This document shows positions 34,395-43,646 of a DNA stretch of 63,501 bases, piece after piece. The notes beneath the pieces are model-generated. The model ran no database searches, had not been told where the DNA came from, and saw only the letters and a program-made list of their open reading frames with translations. Position 1 is the first letter of the stretch, and each line of letters starts with the position of its first letter. A program made the position numbers and the translations under genes. Source of the DNA: an uncultured Ruminococcus sp. (GTDB taxonomy: Bacteria; Bacillota; Clostridia; Lachnospirales; Lachnospiraceae); the NCBI GenBank assembly GCA_900541505.1, contig UQKK01000021.1:1-63501 (forward strand). Reading direction: 5' to 3'.

Positions 34395-34860
34395 TTACTT
34401 TTTAGTTGGCAAATAATATACTTTTCTGACTTTCCCTATTAGTAACTGAATATTCTCTGCATACAAACCCGGAGTATCATATTCATGTATGCTACTAACA
34501 GACTGGTTTTTAATCACTCTTGCAGTTCTTTCTTCGATAGTTCTAAAGTTCAGTTCATCGTTAAACAGGACCAAAAGAAAGTGTACTCCCCTTTAAAACC
34601 AGCACTCTTGCCTCACACTTCAGACGTATCAATACTCAGGCACTCCGTCATAGTCTGACGCCATCTGGTTAAGTGGCTCTGCATTTCAACAATCTGATTT
34701 GGGTTGTATAATACCGACCTTCAACCAAGCCACCATTGCAGTACTTCCCACAACAACTGCCTCTTTTCGAGTTTCATCAATCGCCAAATTTGTACGTCCA
34801 AAAATACCGTCTGCACTGTGATAACTTTCTTGGCAACACCTTCCACAGTCTTTTAAGCAG
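34395..34860 (-). pseudogene. Decayed coding region upstream of the DUF4062-like gene
   Basis: Minus-strand pieces in several frames. SADGIFGRTNLAIDETRKEA lies near 34.8 kb, QIVEMQSHLTRWRQTMTECL near 34.69 kb, and a 59-residue end (FNDELNFRTIEERTARVIKN ... VYYLPTKK) spans 34574-34395, with a possible TTG start behind AAGGGGAG. Stops and frame changes separate them. I do not recognise the protein. The last piece ends 44 bases before the next gene's ATG, so it may be a lost partner or, for the 59-residue part, a small surviving ORF. 34861-35118 shows nothing further. Confidence 0.45.
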
Positions 34861-35118
34861 TTAATTTTGCTTCAATTAGAATAATTAGCTTATGCTATCC
34901 ACCATTTGATTAAGCCAATTGGGGTTCTGTTTTTTCTTTGACTTTCTCTGCCCTTCCGATACTACACTAAATGTATTTTCCCTCAATTCAGAACAATAAT
35001 CTTTCCTGCAGCTAATACCAGCACAATTGTATGTTCCATGTTGACTACGCCCCTTCATTTTTCTCCCATAACAAGTAAGATATTTCTACAAATTATTTTC
35101 TTCAATCATACGCTCATA

Positions 35119-36483
35119 TCATTGCAGCTTATTACGAAATTCACCTTTCTCCTGTCCCCCTGTTGTATTGTCTTCTTTTGTTCTGTCTCGCCCTGCAGAA
35201 ATCAACACCCCGACAACAATACCCGCCAGGGTGGGAATCAGCCAGCCAAAGCCCGCCCCGTAAGCCGGAAGTCCTCGCAGAACTCCTGTCAATACCGGGA
35301 GCTGTACTCCCTGGGCATCCAGGACAGAAACCACACTGGCAGTTCCGCACAGCAGAGCGGCTGTCGGGTAAACCGCCGGATATCTCCCCAGCAGATTCTG
35401 CGCGCAGGAGAGAAAAATCAGCAGGATTGCCAGCGGATAAATTGTATTTAAGACCGGGACAGAAACCTTCAGTATGGCATCCAATCCCGCATTTGCTATC
35501 AGCACGGAGACAAGGGCAAAAATGAGCAGCCATCCGGTGTAGCCCACACGGGGAAATACTTCCTGAAAATATTTCCCGCAGCAACTCAGCAGACTGACAC
35601 AGGTATTAAAGCAAGCAATCACAAAAATCACCGCCAGTATCAGAGCCCCCGCTTTCCCAAACAGAAAGGAGACTACCCCAGTCAGTGTCTCTGTTCCGTT
35701 TGCTGCCGCCCCAAATCTCGCGCCCGCACTGACGCCGATAAATGTCAGCATCGCATATACCAGAAAAAGTACACCTCCGGCTATCCAACCTGCGGACATG
35801 GTCTCCCTCACTAAATCTCTGTCGCTTTTTATCCCCTTTTCCCGAAGATTCATCACAACAATCATCCCGAAATTCAGCCCTGCCAAAGTATCCATGGTCT
35901 GATATCCATCCAGGAATCCACGGACTGCGGGAAGCTCCCGGTATCCTTCCGTTGCTGCCGCCATCCCGGAAACCGGGTGAAAACAGACTGCCGCAAAAAT
36001 AATTACGATTAGAACAAGCAGTACCGGAGTCAGCCTTTTTCCTAAATATTCCGTCAGTTTCTCCGGATGCAGAGCCACCACATAAGCTGCCCCAAAGAAA
36101 ACAACGGTGTATAGAAGTCTGACTATCCACAGAGAATCTCCAAATTCACCAAAAGGCGGGACAGCCATGGAAAAAGAGGTACTCGCCGTCCTGGGGATAG
36201 CCAGACACGGTCCAATCGCCAGATATAATATCATTATATAAACTCTGGAAAATGCAGGATGTACCCTCGACGCCAGTTTCTGGAGCCCGTATGCCTTCGT
36301 CACGGCAATCACCCCCAGCACCGGCAGGCAGACCGCGCTCAGAGCGAATCCCAGAAATGCCGGTATCGAGGCTTTTCCTGCCATATTTCCCAGAAATGGC
36401 GGGAAAATCAGATTTCCCGCCCCAAAAAACATGGAAAATAATGTAATGCCAATCAGTATTTTGTTTTTCCTGTCCAGTTTCAC
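35119..36483 (-). CDS. brnQ: Branched-chain amino acid carrier (LIVCS family)
   Basis: A 454-residue membrane transporter with 12 helices, sodium- or proton-coupled import of Leu/Ile/Val. The N-terminal ITLFSMFFGAGNLIFPPFLG is the family signature, followed by PRTASTSFSMA near 95. The start is GTG at 36483, five to seven bases after AAGGATAAGGA; the frame stays open upstream inside the flavodiiron gene but that part does not match the family. It begins 4 bases after the end of that gene, so both are probably on one transcript. The C-terminus is hydrophilic and Thr/Gly/Glu-rich. Confidence 0.93.
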   Translation of the reverse strand: MKLDRKNKILIGITLFSMFFGAGNLIFPPFLGNMAGKASIPAFLGFALSAVCLPVLGVIAVTKAYGLQKLASRVHPAFSRVYIMILYLAIGPCLAIPRTASTSFSMAVPPFGEFGDSLWIVRLLYTVVFFGAAYVVALHPEKLTEYLGKRLTPVLLVLIVIIFAAVCFHPVSGMAAATEGYRELPAVRGFLDGYQTMDTLAGLNFGMIVVMNLREKGIKSDRDLVRETMSAGWIAGGVLFLVYAMLTFIGVSAGARFGAAANGTETLTGVVSFLFGKAGALILAVIFVIACFNTCVSLLSCCGKYFQEVFPRVGYTGWLLIFALVSVLIANAGLDAILKVSVPVLNTIYPLAILLIFLSCAQNLLGRYPAVYPTAALLCGTASVVSVLDAQGVQLPVLTGVLRGLPAYGAGFGWLIPTLAGIVVGVLISAGRDRTKEDNTTGGQEKGEFRNKLQ

Positions 36484-36487
36484 GTCC

Positions 36488-39025
36488 TTATCCTTCCATG
36501 ACTTCCTTATAGGAAGCTCCCTTTTCCAGCGCAGCGGTAAGCTTCGCCATGGCGGAGAGGTCACCCAGCAAAATCACGCCGCACAGACGGTTGTTGAGGA
36601 AATAGTATTTATGATACTGCCCTTTCCCCATATCCTGAAATTCCACCGTCTTATACAGAAGATTCGGGTTCTTCCCGTTGTCCCCAGCCGCAAAGAGCGC
36701 GGTATTCATCCCGTGGAAAGTAAGCGCTGCGGACACCGGTTTGTACTCCGTCTCCTCACCTGCCGCATTCGCCCCGGCTACCCTGCCCTGTTCAGATGCT
36801 TCCGGCCAAATAGCATAATTCATACCCTGATACTGCGCGCAGTCTCCGCACGCATAGATGCCCGGCACACTGGTCTCCATCTTTGCATTGACAATGACCG
36901 CCCGGTCCGTATCCAGTCCAACCTCATTTGCCAGAGCTGTGTTAGCGCGCACACCTGCAGACACAATGACTAACTCTGCCGGATAAACCGTGCCGTCCTG
37001 AAGCCGCACTCCGGTCACATGGTCCTTTCCTTCAATTGCCGCCACAGACACTCCCGTGTGAATCTTCACGCCGTTTTTCTCAGCTATCTTCTTTAAGAGT
37101 TCCGCGGAGCCTGCGTCAAGCTGGCGTCCCATCAGCACCGGAGCCACCTCCAGCACTTCCACATCCAGACCGCCTTTTTTCAGTTCCCAGGCTGCCTCCA
37201 GTCCCAGAACGCCCCCGCCGATGACAACAGCGTGTTTCGCTTCCTTCATCAGACCTTCTACCTTCTCCACGTCTGTAAGCCTGCGGATTGCCACCACTTC
37301 GGGCAGAGTGCTGCCTTCCATCGGCGGCACGAAACACTCGCTTCCCAGAGCATAGATGAGACGGGTGAAATGCACCTTGCTTCCGTCATCCAGGCAAACT
37401 TCCTGTTTCTGCGTATCAATCTTTTCCACCTGACGCCCAAGCATCTGGTAAACTTTATTTTCCTCATACCAAGCCTGTCCCTCAATGGCAATCTGCTCTG
37501 CCGTTAGCCCTGCAACAATGGATTTCGTCAGCATGGGGCGGTTGTAGGACGGATAAGGCTCGTTGGAAATCATCACCACTGCCCCCGTCTTATCCCGCTC
37601 TCTGATTGCTTTCGCCGCGTTAAAGCCAGCCGCGCCGTTTCCAAGGATAACATAATATTCCTCTGTATTGTTCGTAAATCCGCTGTCTGTATCTTCCACG
37701 GGGACAAAGTTCTCTTTACCCACGCCGCACACCGGACAGATTTCCAGGGATGAGTCAAAGATTTCCCCGCACACCAGACATTTCACCAGAGACCTTGCGC
37801 CCTTTTTCTTAGGAAGAGTAGGCTCCTTGTCCTGTACGACACAGCCGAACTGATAGCCATACTCATACGCGCTCACCAAATCCGCCTCGGACGGTTTGAA
37901 GCGCACCCTAAATCCTTCCGACACCTTCATCCGCAGCTGTTTCAGCCTCTCGGTGATGTGAGGCACTCCCTCGCCGCTCCAGCCGTAGCTTCCAAAAGCC
38001 GCCGCGTGTTTCCCGCCATGGGTCCCGGCAAACATATTCAAGGTCAAATCCCAGATAGGGCGCAGCGCTTCTCCCACAATGGTCGGAGTACCAAAGAGGA
38101 TTCCATCTGCGAAAAGGAGCTCCTCGTTTACCTTCGCCGCATCTGCCTCCACCATATCGTAAGCTCTCACATCGATGTCTCCGCTGTCCGAAATCCCTTC
38201 CGCTATCTTCTCCGCCAGCATCTTCGTGTACCCATAAGCGCTCACATAAGGGATGATGACCGTCTTCTTCGGGTTCGGGTTCACAACTGTGGACCATGTC
38301 CGGTACTGTTCCATGACAGAACGGATACGGTCGCCCACCAGCACTGGTCCATGCCCGGTACAAATCATCGTGATATCCATCCCTTCCACTCTGTCCAGCG
38401 CCTTTAACATAAAGGGCTTAAATGGTCCGATGATACAGTCATAATAATATTTCAAAGCCTTCTGATAATCGTCCTCCGCCGTAATCTTATCGGAAACCAC
38501 CTCCGGCAGGCAGTAGTGAGAACCAAAAGAGTCACAGGTCACGAGAATCTGCTCCTCCTCGATAAACGTGTACATCGTATCCGGCCAGTGGAGGTTCGGC
38601 ACCAGCATAAAGCTTAGAGTCCTATCGCCAATAGTCATTTTCTCGCCGTCTTTCACCGGGATGCTCACAAAATCCCGGTTCACGATTTCTTTCAAAAATC
38701 CGATGGCACATCCGGTGGCGAGAATCTTCATCTGCGGGCTGTAATCCAGAAGTTTCTCCACACTGCCCGCGTGGTCCGGCTCGGTGTGGCTGACTACCAG
38801 GTAATCAATCTTCGTCACATCAATAACTTCCTTCAATTTCTCCAGATACTCGTCAAAGAATTTCGCCTTCGCTGTCTCAAACAGCACCGTCTTGTCCCCG
38901 GTCTTCATCACATAAGAGTTGTATGTGGTGCCAAACTCTGTGTACATGATGATGTCAAACACCCGAAGTTTGTCGTCAATGATACCTGTCCAGTAAAAAC
39001 CCTCTCTCAATTTTATCGCTTTCAT
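36488..39025 (-). CDS. Flavodiiron-rubredoxin-NAD(P)H reductase fusion
   Basis: One 845-residue protein holding a whole oxygen/NO-reducing chain. Residues 1-250: metallo-beta-lactamase diiron domain with the ligand motif SHTEPDHAG and later TGHGPVL. Then a flavodoxin-like FMN domain (IPYVSAYGYTKMLAEKIAEG, GTPTIVGEA). Near 415-455: rubredoxin with CLVCG and CPVCG iron ligands. From about 460: FAD/NAD(P) oxidoreductase of the NROR type (VILGNGAAGFNAAKAIRERD; VIGGGVLGLEAAWELKKGG; YACGDCAQYQG). Electrons pass from NAD(P)H through FAD and rubredoxin to FMN and the diiron centre, giving water from O2. The ATG at 39025 has AAGGAGG before it; the frame is open further upstream but only through the repeat at 39075-39294. 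Confidence 0.95.
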   Translation of the reverse strand: MKAIKLREGFYWTGIIDDKLRVFDIIMYTEFGTTYNSYVMKTGDKTVLFETAKAKFFDEYLEKLKEVIDVTKIDYLVVSHTEPDHAGSVEKLLDYSPQMKILATGCAIGFLKEIVNRDFVSIPVKDGEKMTIGDRTLSFMLVPNLHWPDTMYTFIEEEQILVTCDSFGSHYCLPEVVSDKITAEDDYQKALKYYYDCIIGPFKPFMLKALDRVEGMDITMICTGHGPVLVGDRIRSVMEQYRTWSTVVNPNPKKTVIIPYVSAYGYTKMLAEKIAEGISDSGDIDVRAYDMVEADAAKVNEELLFADGILFGTPTIVGEALRPIWDLTLNMFAGTHGGKHAAAFGSYGWSGEGVPHITERLKQLRMKVSEGFRVRFKPSEADLVSAYEYGYQFGCVVQDKEPTLPKKKGARSLVKCLVCGEIFDSSLEICPVCGVGKENFVPVEDTDSGFTNNTEEYYVILGNGAAGFNAAKAIRERDKTGAVVMISNEPYPSYNRPMLTKSIVAGLTAEQIAIEGQAWYEENKVYQMLGRQVEKIDTQKQEVCLDDGSKVHFTRLIYALGSECFVPPMEGSTLPEVVAIRRLTDVEKVEGLMKEAKHAVVIGGGVLGLEAAWELKKGGLDVEVLEVAPVLMGRQLDAGSAELLKKIAEKNGVKIHTGVSVAAIEGKDHVTGVRLQDGTVYPAELVIVSAGVRANTALANEVGLDTDRAVIVNAKMETSVPGIYACGDCAQYQGMNYAIWPEASEQGRVAGANAAGEETEYKPVSAALTFHGMNTALFAAGDNGKNPNLLYKTVEFQDMGKGQYHKYYFLNNRLCGVILLGDLSAMAKLTAALEKGASYKEVMEG

Positions 39026-39074
39026 GGAAACCTCCTTACTACTACTTTTTTCACCTGCTCTTGCAATTATTATG

Positions 39075-39294
39075 CCATGTCCTTCGGACATACTACGCTC
39101 TGCAGGATGCACACGGTTTGCAAAGGATTGCCTCCCTCTGGTCGGCTACAAACCGGCGCAGGTATAATATCTATCGATATTATACCATGTCCTTCGGACA
39201 TGCTGTGCTCCGCAGGATGCACACGATTTGCTGTGGTAGTTCTCCCTTCGGTCGAACGCAAATCGGCGCAGGTATAATATCTATCGATATTATA
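39075..39294. repeat. Two tandem copies of a 110-bp palindrome-bearing repeat
   Basis: Copy 1 is 39075-39184 and copy 2 is 39185-39294, about 80 percent alike, and a third copy breaks off after CCATAT. Each starts with CCATGTCCTTCGGACAT (6-bp stem ATGTCC/GGACAT, loop TTC) and ends with TATAATATC-TATC-GATATTATA (9-bp stem). Paired changes ACGGTTTG/CAAACCG and ACGATTTG/CAAATCG keep another stem. It is not a CRISPR array (unit too long, no spacers). It lies between the flavodiiron gene and the 92-residue protein. Confidence 0.85.
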
Positions 39295-39319
39295 CCATAT
39301 ATTTACTTCTTGAATACAT

Positions 39320-39376
39320 AAAAAGGGGGTTCCGAAATAATCGTTCTTCCTGTCTCACTGATTATTCCGGAACCCT
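39320..39376 (-). terminator. Long terminator after the small membrane protein gene
   Basis: Minus-strand GGGTTCCGGAATAATC and GATTATTTCGGAACCC pair over 16 positions with one mismatch around a 17-base loop, followed by CCTTTTTATG. It lies 36 bases after the stop of the gene at 39412-39690. Confidence 0.88.
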
Positions 39377-39411
39377 TCTCCTGCCGGATGGTGCTTCCTG
39401 ATAAAAATTAT

Positions 39412-39690
39412 TCAGAAATTTTTCTCTTTCCGGCTTTTCTTCTCTTCCGCACTTTTTAATATAACCGTCTTGTTTTCTTCTTTTAATTTTTCCTGCCTAA
39501 GTTTACGCGAATCCATAATCGCTCTTAAGAAGTTTAGTTTCCACAGTTCCCGTCTTGCTGCTCCACGAGGTCTCTTTATGGCTTCTTCCATGGAGTGGTC
39601 TGCCGAATATATTTGAAATTCCGCTACCACCCAGCAGAGCAGAAGTGCTGTCACTGCCAATAAAATTACACCAACATGCATATCCGACAT
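39412..39690 (-). CDS. Small single-span membrane protein of unknown function
   Basis: A 92-residue protein: one N-terminal transmembrane helix (HVGVILLAVTALLLCWVVAE) followed by a strongly basic, Lys/Arg/Glu-rich cytoplasmic tail. No family recognised. The ATG at 39690 is 8 bases after AAAGGAG. A near-consensus promoter (39722-39750) and a strong terminator (39320-39376) frame it, so it is a real, singly transcribed gene. Confidence 0.75.
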   Translation of the reverse strand: MSDMHVGVILLAVTALLLCWVVAEFQIYSADHSMEEAIKRPRGAARRELWKLNFLRAIMDSRKLRQEKLKEENKTVILKSAEEKKSRKEKNF

Positions 39691-39721
39691 AATTGTCACT
39701 CCTTTCGTCTGTTTATACTAT

Positions 39722-39750
39722 AATTGTAGAACTTTTATTCTTTAAAGTCA
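39722..39750 (-). promoter_or_regulatory. Promoter of the small membrane protein gene
   Basis: Minus-strand TTGACT (39750-39745) and TACAAT (39727-39722), 17-base spacer, about 32 bases before the ATG. Confidence 0.82.
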
Positions 39751-39877
39751 ATATTTTTCAGAATTTTAGGTGCTACCAATGCTATAGTTCCGCCTACACC
39801 ATTCGCAAAACCGCACTGCGTGCTTGCACGTAAACCGCCAGTGACAATTTGGAATCAGGTCTGTGAAGCAGTCGCCA

Positions 39878-40789
39878 CTACAGAGACTCTGTAAAAGCGT
39901 CCACTCCGTCCGCGATACCCTGCACAATCCGCGCCTGGTAATCGGGCTGGGAAAGTCTGACATCCTCCTCCGGATTCGTCATGTAGCCGACCTCCACGAT
40001 GGTCACCGGAATCTGGCTCCAGTTATTGCCGCTCATGGTATCTGTTTCCCAGACACCCTGGCTGATACATCCGGTCGTGCTCACCAGACCATTCAACACA
40101 CAGTCCGATAGATTTCTGGAGGCTTGATAAAGCTGCGGTGCGTAGGGGTTGTCCGGTGTGTTGCAGATTGTCATGGCTCCCTGCACTGAAGTATCCTCAG
40201 AGCCGTTGGCATGAATCCGTACACAGGCGGCAGCGCCCGCATTGTTCATAATCTCCGCTCTCTGTACACAGCTTCTTGGTTCGTCGCTGTTCTCACGGGT
40301 CATAACGACCGTGTATCCCCGCGCTTCCAGCTCTGCCTTGAGCTGCACAGAGAGGGTAAGGGTCAGTTCATATTCGGGAATCCCTGTGCTGATTCCGCTG
40401 GTACCGGAAGTATCCGCGGCTTTGTATTCCTGCGCTCCGGGACCGACCGGCTCCTCGCCTCCTGCCACTACACCGGAGTGTCCGGGGTCTATCACAATCG
40501 TGACTCCTTTATCCTTGGCTTCCTCTGCGGCTTTTTCCGCCGCTTCCTTCTCCGCCTGCGCTTTTCTTTCCTGTTCCTCTTCTAACTCTTTTTCTTTCTC
40601 TGCCTTCTCCTGCGCTTCTCTTTCCCGCTCTTCCTGCTCTTTTTCTTCCTCTTCCTGCCGCTTAGCCTCTTCCTCTTTTTCCTTCTGCAGTCCCACCAGA
40701 CCACAGCCTGAAACAGACAGAGCAAGACACAGCGCCAGACACAGAAGTGCTGCTTTTTTCTTCCCTTGTTTGAGTCTGTCCATCCACAT
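39878..40789 (-). CDS. Lipoprotein N-acetylmuramoyl-L-alanine amidase (Amidase_3)
   Basis: A cell-wall hydrolase of about 303 residues. Lipoprotein signal with lipobox LSVSGC near 28, then about 70 residues almost only of Glu, Lys, Ala and Arg (a long charged helix that may hold the enzyme away from the membrane), then the zinc amidase domain: VIDPGHSG (His), a Glu in GIPEYELTL, and CVRIHANGSED (second His), with the last catalytic Glu in VTIVEVGYMTN. It cleaves the amide between MurNAc and L-Ala. A Glu/Lys-rich spacer of the same kind is found in the next protein. The exact start among GTG/ATG/ATG (40792/40789/40783) is uncertain. Confidence 0.9.
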   Translation of the reverse strand: MWMDRLKQGKKKAALLCLALCLALSVSGCGLVGLQKEKEEEAKRQEEEEKEQEEREREAQEKAEKEKELEEEQERKAQAEKEAAEKAAEEAKDKGVTIVIDPGHSGVVAGGEEPVGPGAQEYKAADTSGTSGISTGIPEYELTLTLSVQLKAELEARGYTVVMTRENSDEPRSCVQRAEIMNNAGAAACVRIHANGSEDTSVQGAMTICNTPDNPYAPQLYQASRNLSDCVLNGLVSTTGCISQGVWETDTMSGNNWSQIPVTIVEVGYMTNPEEDVRLSQPDYQARIVQGIADGVDAFTESL

Positions 40790-40845
40790 CACATTTCCAC
40801 CCCTTCAAAATTTTCTTTTTTGCCTTCCCTCTTTTGTATCGCCTG

Positions 40846-41685
40846 CTATTGGTCTAACTGGTAGCCGCTGGAAGCGCGTCCGTACTCCTCCGCTTTCAGC
40901 AAATCAATGTTCTTTTTCTCTACTTCGCTCAAAGTGCCTGTATAGTTGGCGTCAAAATCCTCCGGACTGATAGTGCCGTTGTACCAGCTCTTGCTGTCAA
41001 AATACTGCTGGAGTTCCTGAGAACTGAATCTTCTCCCGTGGCGCGCGAAAATCTCATTTCTCGCATAGTTCAGTTCCTGGAGTGTCAGCCCGGAAATATC
41101 TGACTGGGTCAGAAGTACCGAAGAGCTGTTTGGAAGGATATAGTCTGCCTCAAGGCGGTCTTCCTCGTCTTTCTCTTTATCCTTATCCTTCTCATCTTCC
41201 TCTTCTTTTTTCTTCTCGTCCTCTTTCTCCTGTTCTTCCTCGGCTTCCTTCTCTTCCTGCTCCTTCTTCGCCTGCTCTTCTTCCTCAGCCTTTTTCTTTG
41301 CCTCTTCCTCTTCTTTGGCTTCCTTCTCCGCTTCCCGTTCTTCCTCGGCCTTCACCTGTTTCTGGTGGAAATAAAAATATCCGCCGCCTGCTGCCCCGCC
41401 GATGACAATGACCGCCGCCAGGATACAGATAACGATAACGAGCGCTTTATTGGATTTTTTCGGCGCGCGCGTATCATCCGGATAAATTTCCTCCATCTCG
41501 TCTTCTACCTCTGCCAAATCTCTTCCGCACTCCGCGCAGAACCGGTCGTCCCCCTCATTCCACGCGCCGCAGAACGGGCAGAAACTCCCTTTTTCCTGCT
41601 TCTTCTGCTCCGGAACCGGCGCCCCGCAATTTTCACAAAACGCAGAACCTTCTATTATTTTACTGCCGCAATTTGGACACTTCAT
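40846..41685 (-). CDS. Zinc-ribbon, single-span YARHG-domain protein
   Basis: A 279-residue membrane protein. N-terminal zinc ribbons (CPNCG...FCENCG and FCPFCGAW...FCAECG, residues 3-52) face the cytosol; a helix ALVIVICILAAVIVIGGAAG lies near 83-103; about 75 residues of Glu/Lys repeats follow; the outside C-terminus is a YARHG domain (LNYARNEIFARHGRRF, WY in SKSWYNG). YARHG domains are found in envelope proteins of Firmicutes and may bind cell wall. Its ATG overlaps the recQ stop (ATGA), so recQ and this gene are translationally coupled although the functions seem unrelated. Next to the amidase it fits an envelope role. Confidence 0.85.
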   Translation of the reverse strand: MKCPNCGSKIIEGSAFCENCGAPVPEQKKQEKGSFCPFCGAWNEGDDRFCAECGRDLAEVEDEMEEIYPDDTRAPKKSNKALVIVICILAAVIVIGGAAGGGYFYFHQKQVKAEEEREAEKEAKEEEEAKKKAEEEEQAKKEQEEKEAEEEQEKEDEKKKEEEDEKDKDKEKDEEDRLEADYILPNSSSVLLTQSDISGLTLQELNYARNEIFARHGRRFSSQELQQYFDSKSWYNGTISPEDFDANYTGTLSEVEKKNIDLLKAEEYGRASSGYQLDQ

Positions 41686-43637
41686 CTTTGTTTCCCTCCG
41701 TTTTTCTCTCTTTCTTCTTCCTGCCGCAGTTCCTCCGGTGTCGGAAAGAGACCTGCTGCCGTCTCTATCATATCACATTTTTCCACTTCCGTGTCATCCT
41801 TTTTCTCTCCCAAAAAACTGCGGATGCACGCCAGAAATTCGTCCCCGTACTGCTCATACTTTTTCTCACCAATGCCGCCCACTTCCAGCATTTCTTCCTT
41901 TGTGTGGGGAAGCCGCTCACACATGCCCTTAAGCGCCTTGTCCGAAGCCACCATGTAGGGCGGTATACCCCGCTTTTTCGCAAGCTTCATGCGGAGCTTG
42001 CGCAGGGAATCAAATAACTCCATCCCCAAAGCAGACAATTCCACATCTGAGCCCTTTTTACGCCGCTGCTTCGGCGTGGACGCAGCAGTCTCCTTTTTCT
42101 TTCTGGAAATATAGAACTCCGTTTCTTTCTGAAGGAACTCTTCCGACCTGTCGGTTAATTTTAACACTGGGTAGCGGTCCTGCGTCACCCGAAGATACCC
42201 TTCCTCTGTCAGTGCCAGCAGCACCTCTTTTAAAAGTTCCTGGGACTTGGGGTGTCTCGCGTAATACCGGCTGTTCTTAAGTCCTCCGGAGCGCAGTCTT
42301 GCCGTATCCGCTCCCGCCAGCACGCCCAAAACCACAGTAGAGCCGAAGCGCTCCCTCAAATCTTTGACGCAGCCCACCATATCTGCCGCAATCTCGTAGA
42401 CTTCCATCTCCTCATAATCTTCCAGGCAATTGGAGCAATTCCCGCATTTTTCTCCTGCTTCCTCCCCGAAATAATTAAGGATATATTTGCGCAGACATTT
42501 CTTCGTGGTGCAGTAAGCTGTCATTTTTGCCAGCCGCTTCCTGTCCTGTTCCCAGATAATCCGCTGTTCCTTAGGCGTATAGTCGCCCATATTTTCCTTA
42601 TTGTCCAGAAGGAACTGATTGACCCGCACATCCTGGGGCGAATAGTAAAGGATACATTCCGCAGGTGCGCCGTCTCTCCCTGCCCTTCCTGCCTCCTGGT
42701 AATAATTCTCCATACTCTGCGGCATGTTAAAATGCAGCACGAACCGGACATTGGATTTATCGATTCCCATACCGAAAGCATTGGTGGCAATGATAATCTT
42801 CTTCCGGTCATAGATAAAATCCTCCTGGTTTTCTCTGCGGGAATCCGCGCTCATCCCTGCGTGATATCTGCCCACAGGAAATCCTTCCCCATCCAGCAAA
42901 AGATAGAGTTCATCCACATTTTTGCGGGTCGCACAGTAGATAATCCCGCTCTCCTCGCGGTGCGCCTTCAGATACTCCCGTATCTTCTTTTTCTTCTCTT
43001 TTCCCGTATCCACCTGGAAATACAGATTTTTGCGGTCAAAACCGGTGGTTATCACAAACGGCTCCACAAGCTTCAGGCTGTCCAGAATATCCTCCCGGAC
43101 ACGTTCTGTGGCAGTCGCCGTAAACGCACTGATGACCGGGCGTTTTGCCAGTCTCTGTACAAAAGAAAGGATTTTCTGATAGCTGGGACGGAAATCCTGC
43201 CCCCACTGGGAAATACAATGCGCCTCATCCACCGTTACCATGGAAATCTCCGCGTGGCACGCGAAATCCAGAAACCGCGCCGTCTCCAGCCGTTCCGGCG
43301 CCACATAGATGATACGGTACACACCTTTCGCCGCATTCTCAAGAGCCTTTGCCGTCTGTGTTTCCGTCAGGGAGCTGTTGATGTAAGCGGCGTGTACGCC
43401 CGCCTCGTTGAGCGCTTTCACCTGGTCCGTCATAAGCGAAATGAGCGGAGATACCACGATGGTGATTCCCTCCATCAAAAGCGCAGGAATCTGATAGCAG
43501 ACCGATTTCCCCGCGCCCGTCGGCATGACCGCCAGCACATCCCTGCCCTTTAAAATCTCCCGGATGACAGCCTCCTGCCCCTCCCGGAAGGTATCGTATC
43601 CAAAATATGTTTTTAATACTTCTCTTGCTCTTTCCAT
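41682..43637 (-). CDS. recQ: ATP-dependent DNA helicase RecQ
   Basis: A 3'-5' helicase of 651 residues for recombination repair. Walker A GAGKSVCYQIPALL, DEAH box TVDEAHCISQWGQDFRP, motif VI region QEAGRAGRDG; RQC zinc site (CLRKYIL...CGNCSNC near 370-400), winged helix, and a C-terminal HRDC domain (residues 530-610). All expected domains are present. It starts 9 bases after the YkgJ-like gene; the ribosome site is weak (AGAGGCAG). Confidence 0.95.
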   Translation of the reverse strand: MERAREVLKTYFGYDTFREGQEAVIREILKGRDVLAVMPTGAGKSVCYQIPALLMEGITIVVSPLISLMTDQVKALNEAGVHAAYINSSLTETQTAKALENAAKGVYRIIYVAPERLETARFLDFACHAEISMVTVDEAHCISQWGQDFRPSYQKILSFVQRLAKRPVISAFTATATERVREDILDSLKLVEPFVITTGFDRKNLYFQVDTGKEKKKKIREYLKAHREESGIIYCATRKNVDELYLLLDGEGFPVGRYHAGMSADSRRENQEDFIYDRKKIIIATNAFGMGIDKSNVRFVLHFNMPQSMENYYQEAGRAGRDGAPAECILYYSPQDVRVNQFLLDNKENMGDYTPKEQRIIWEQDRKRLAKMTAYCTTKKCLRKYILNYFGEEAGEKCGNCSNCLEDYEEMEVYEIAADMVGCVKDLRERFGSTVVLGVLAGADTARLRSGGLKNSRYYARHPKSQELLKEVLLALTEEGYLRVTQDRYPVLKLTDRSEEFLQKETEFYISRKKKETAASTPKQRRKKGSDVELSALGMELFDSLRKLRMKLAKKRGIPPYMVASDKALKGMCERLPHTKEEMLEVGGIGEKKYEQYGDEFLACIRSFLGEKKDDTEVEKCDMIETAAGLFPTPEELRQEEEREKNGGKQR

Positions 43638-43646
43638 ATCTGCCTC

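Noticed and set aside
39075..39294. Possible CRISPR array
   Set aside because: Units are 110 bases, directly joined, with no unique spacers and no cas genes nearby.
42252..43553. 433-codon open frame opposite recQ
   Set aside because: Antisense to a clear helicase gene; no start signals or motifs.
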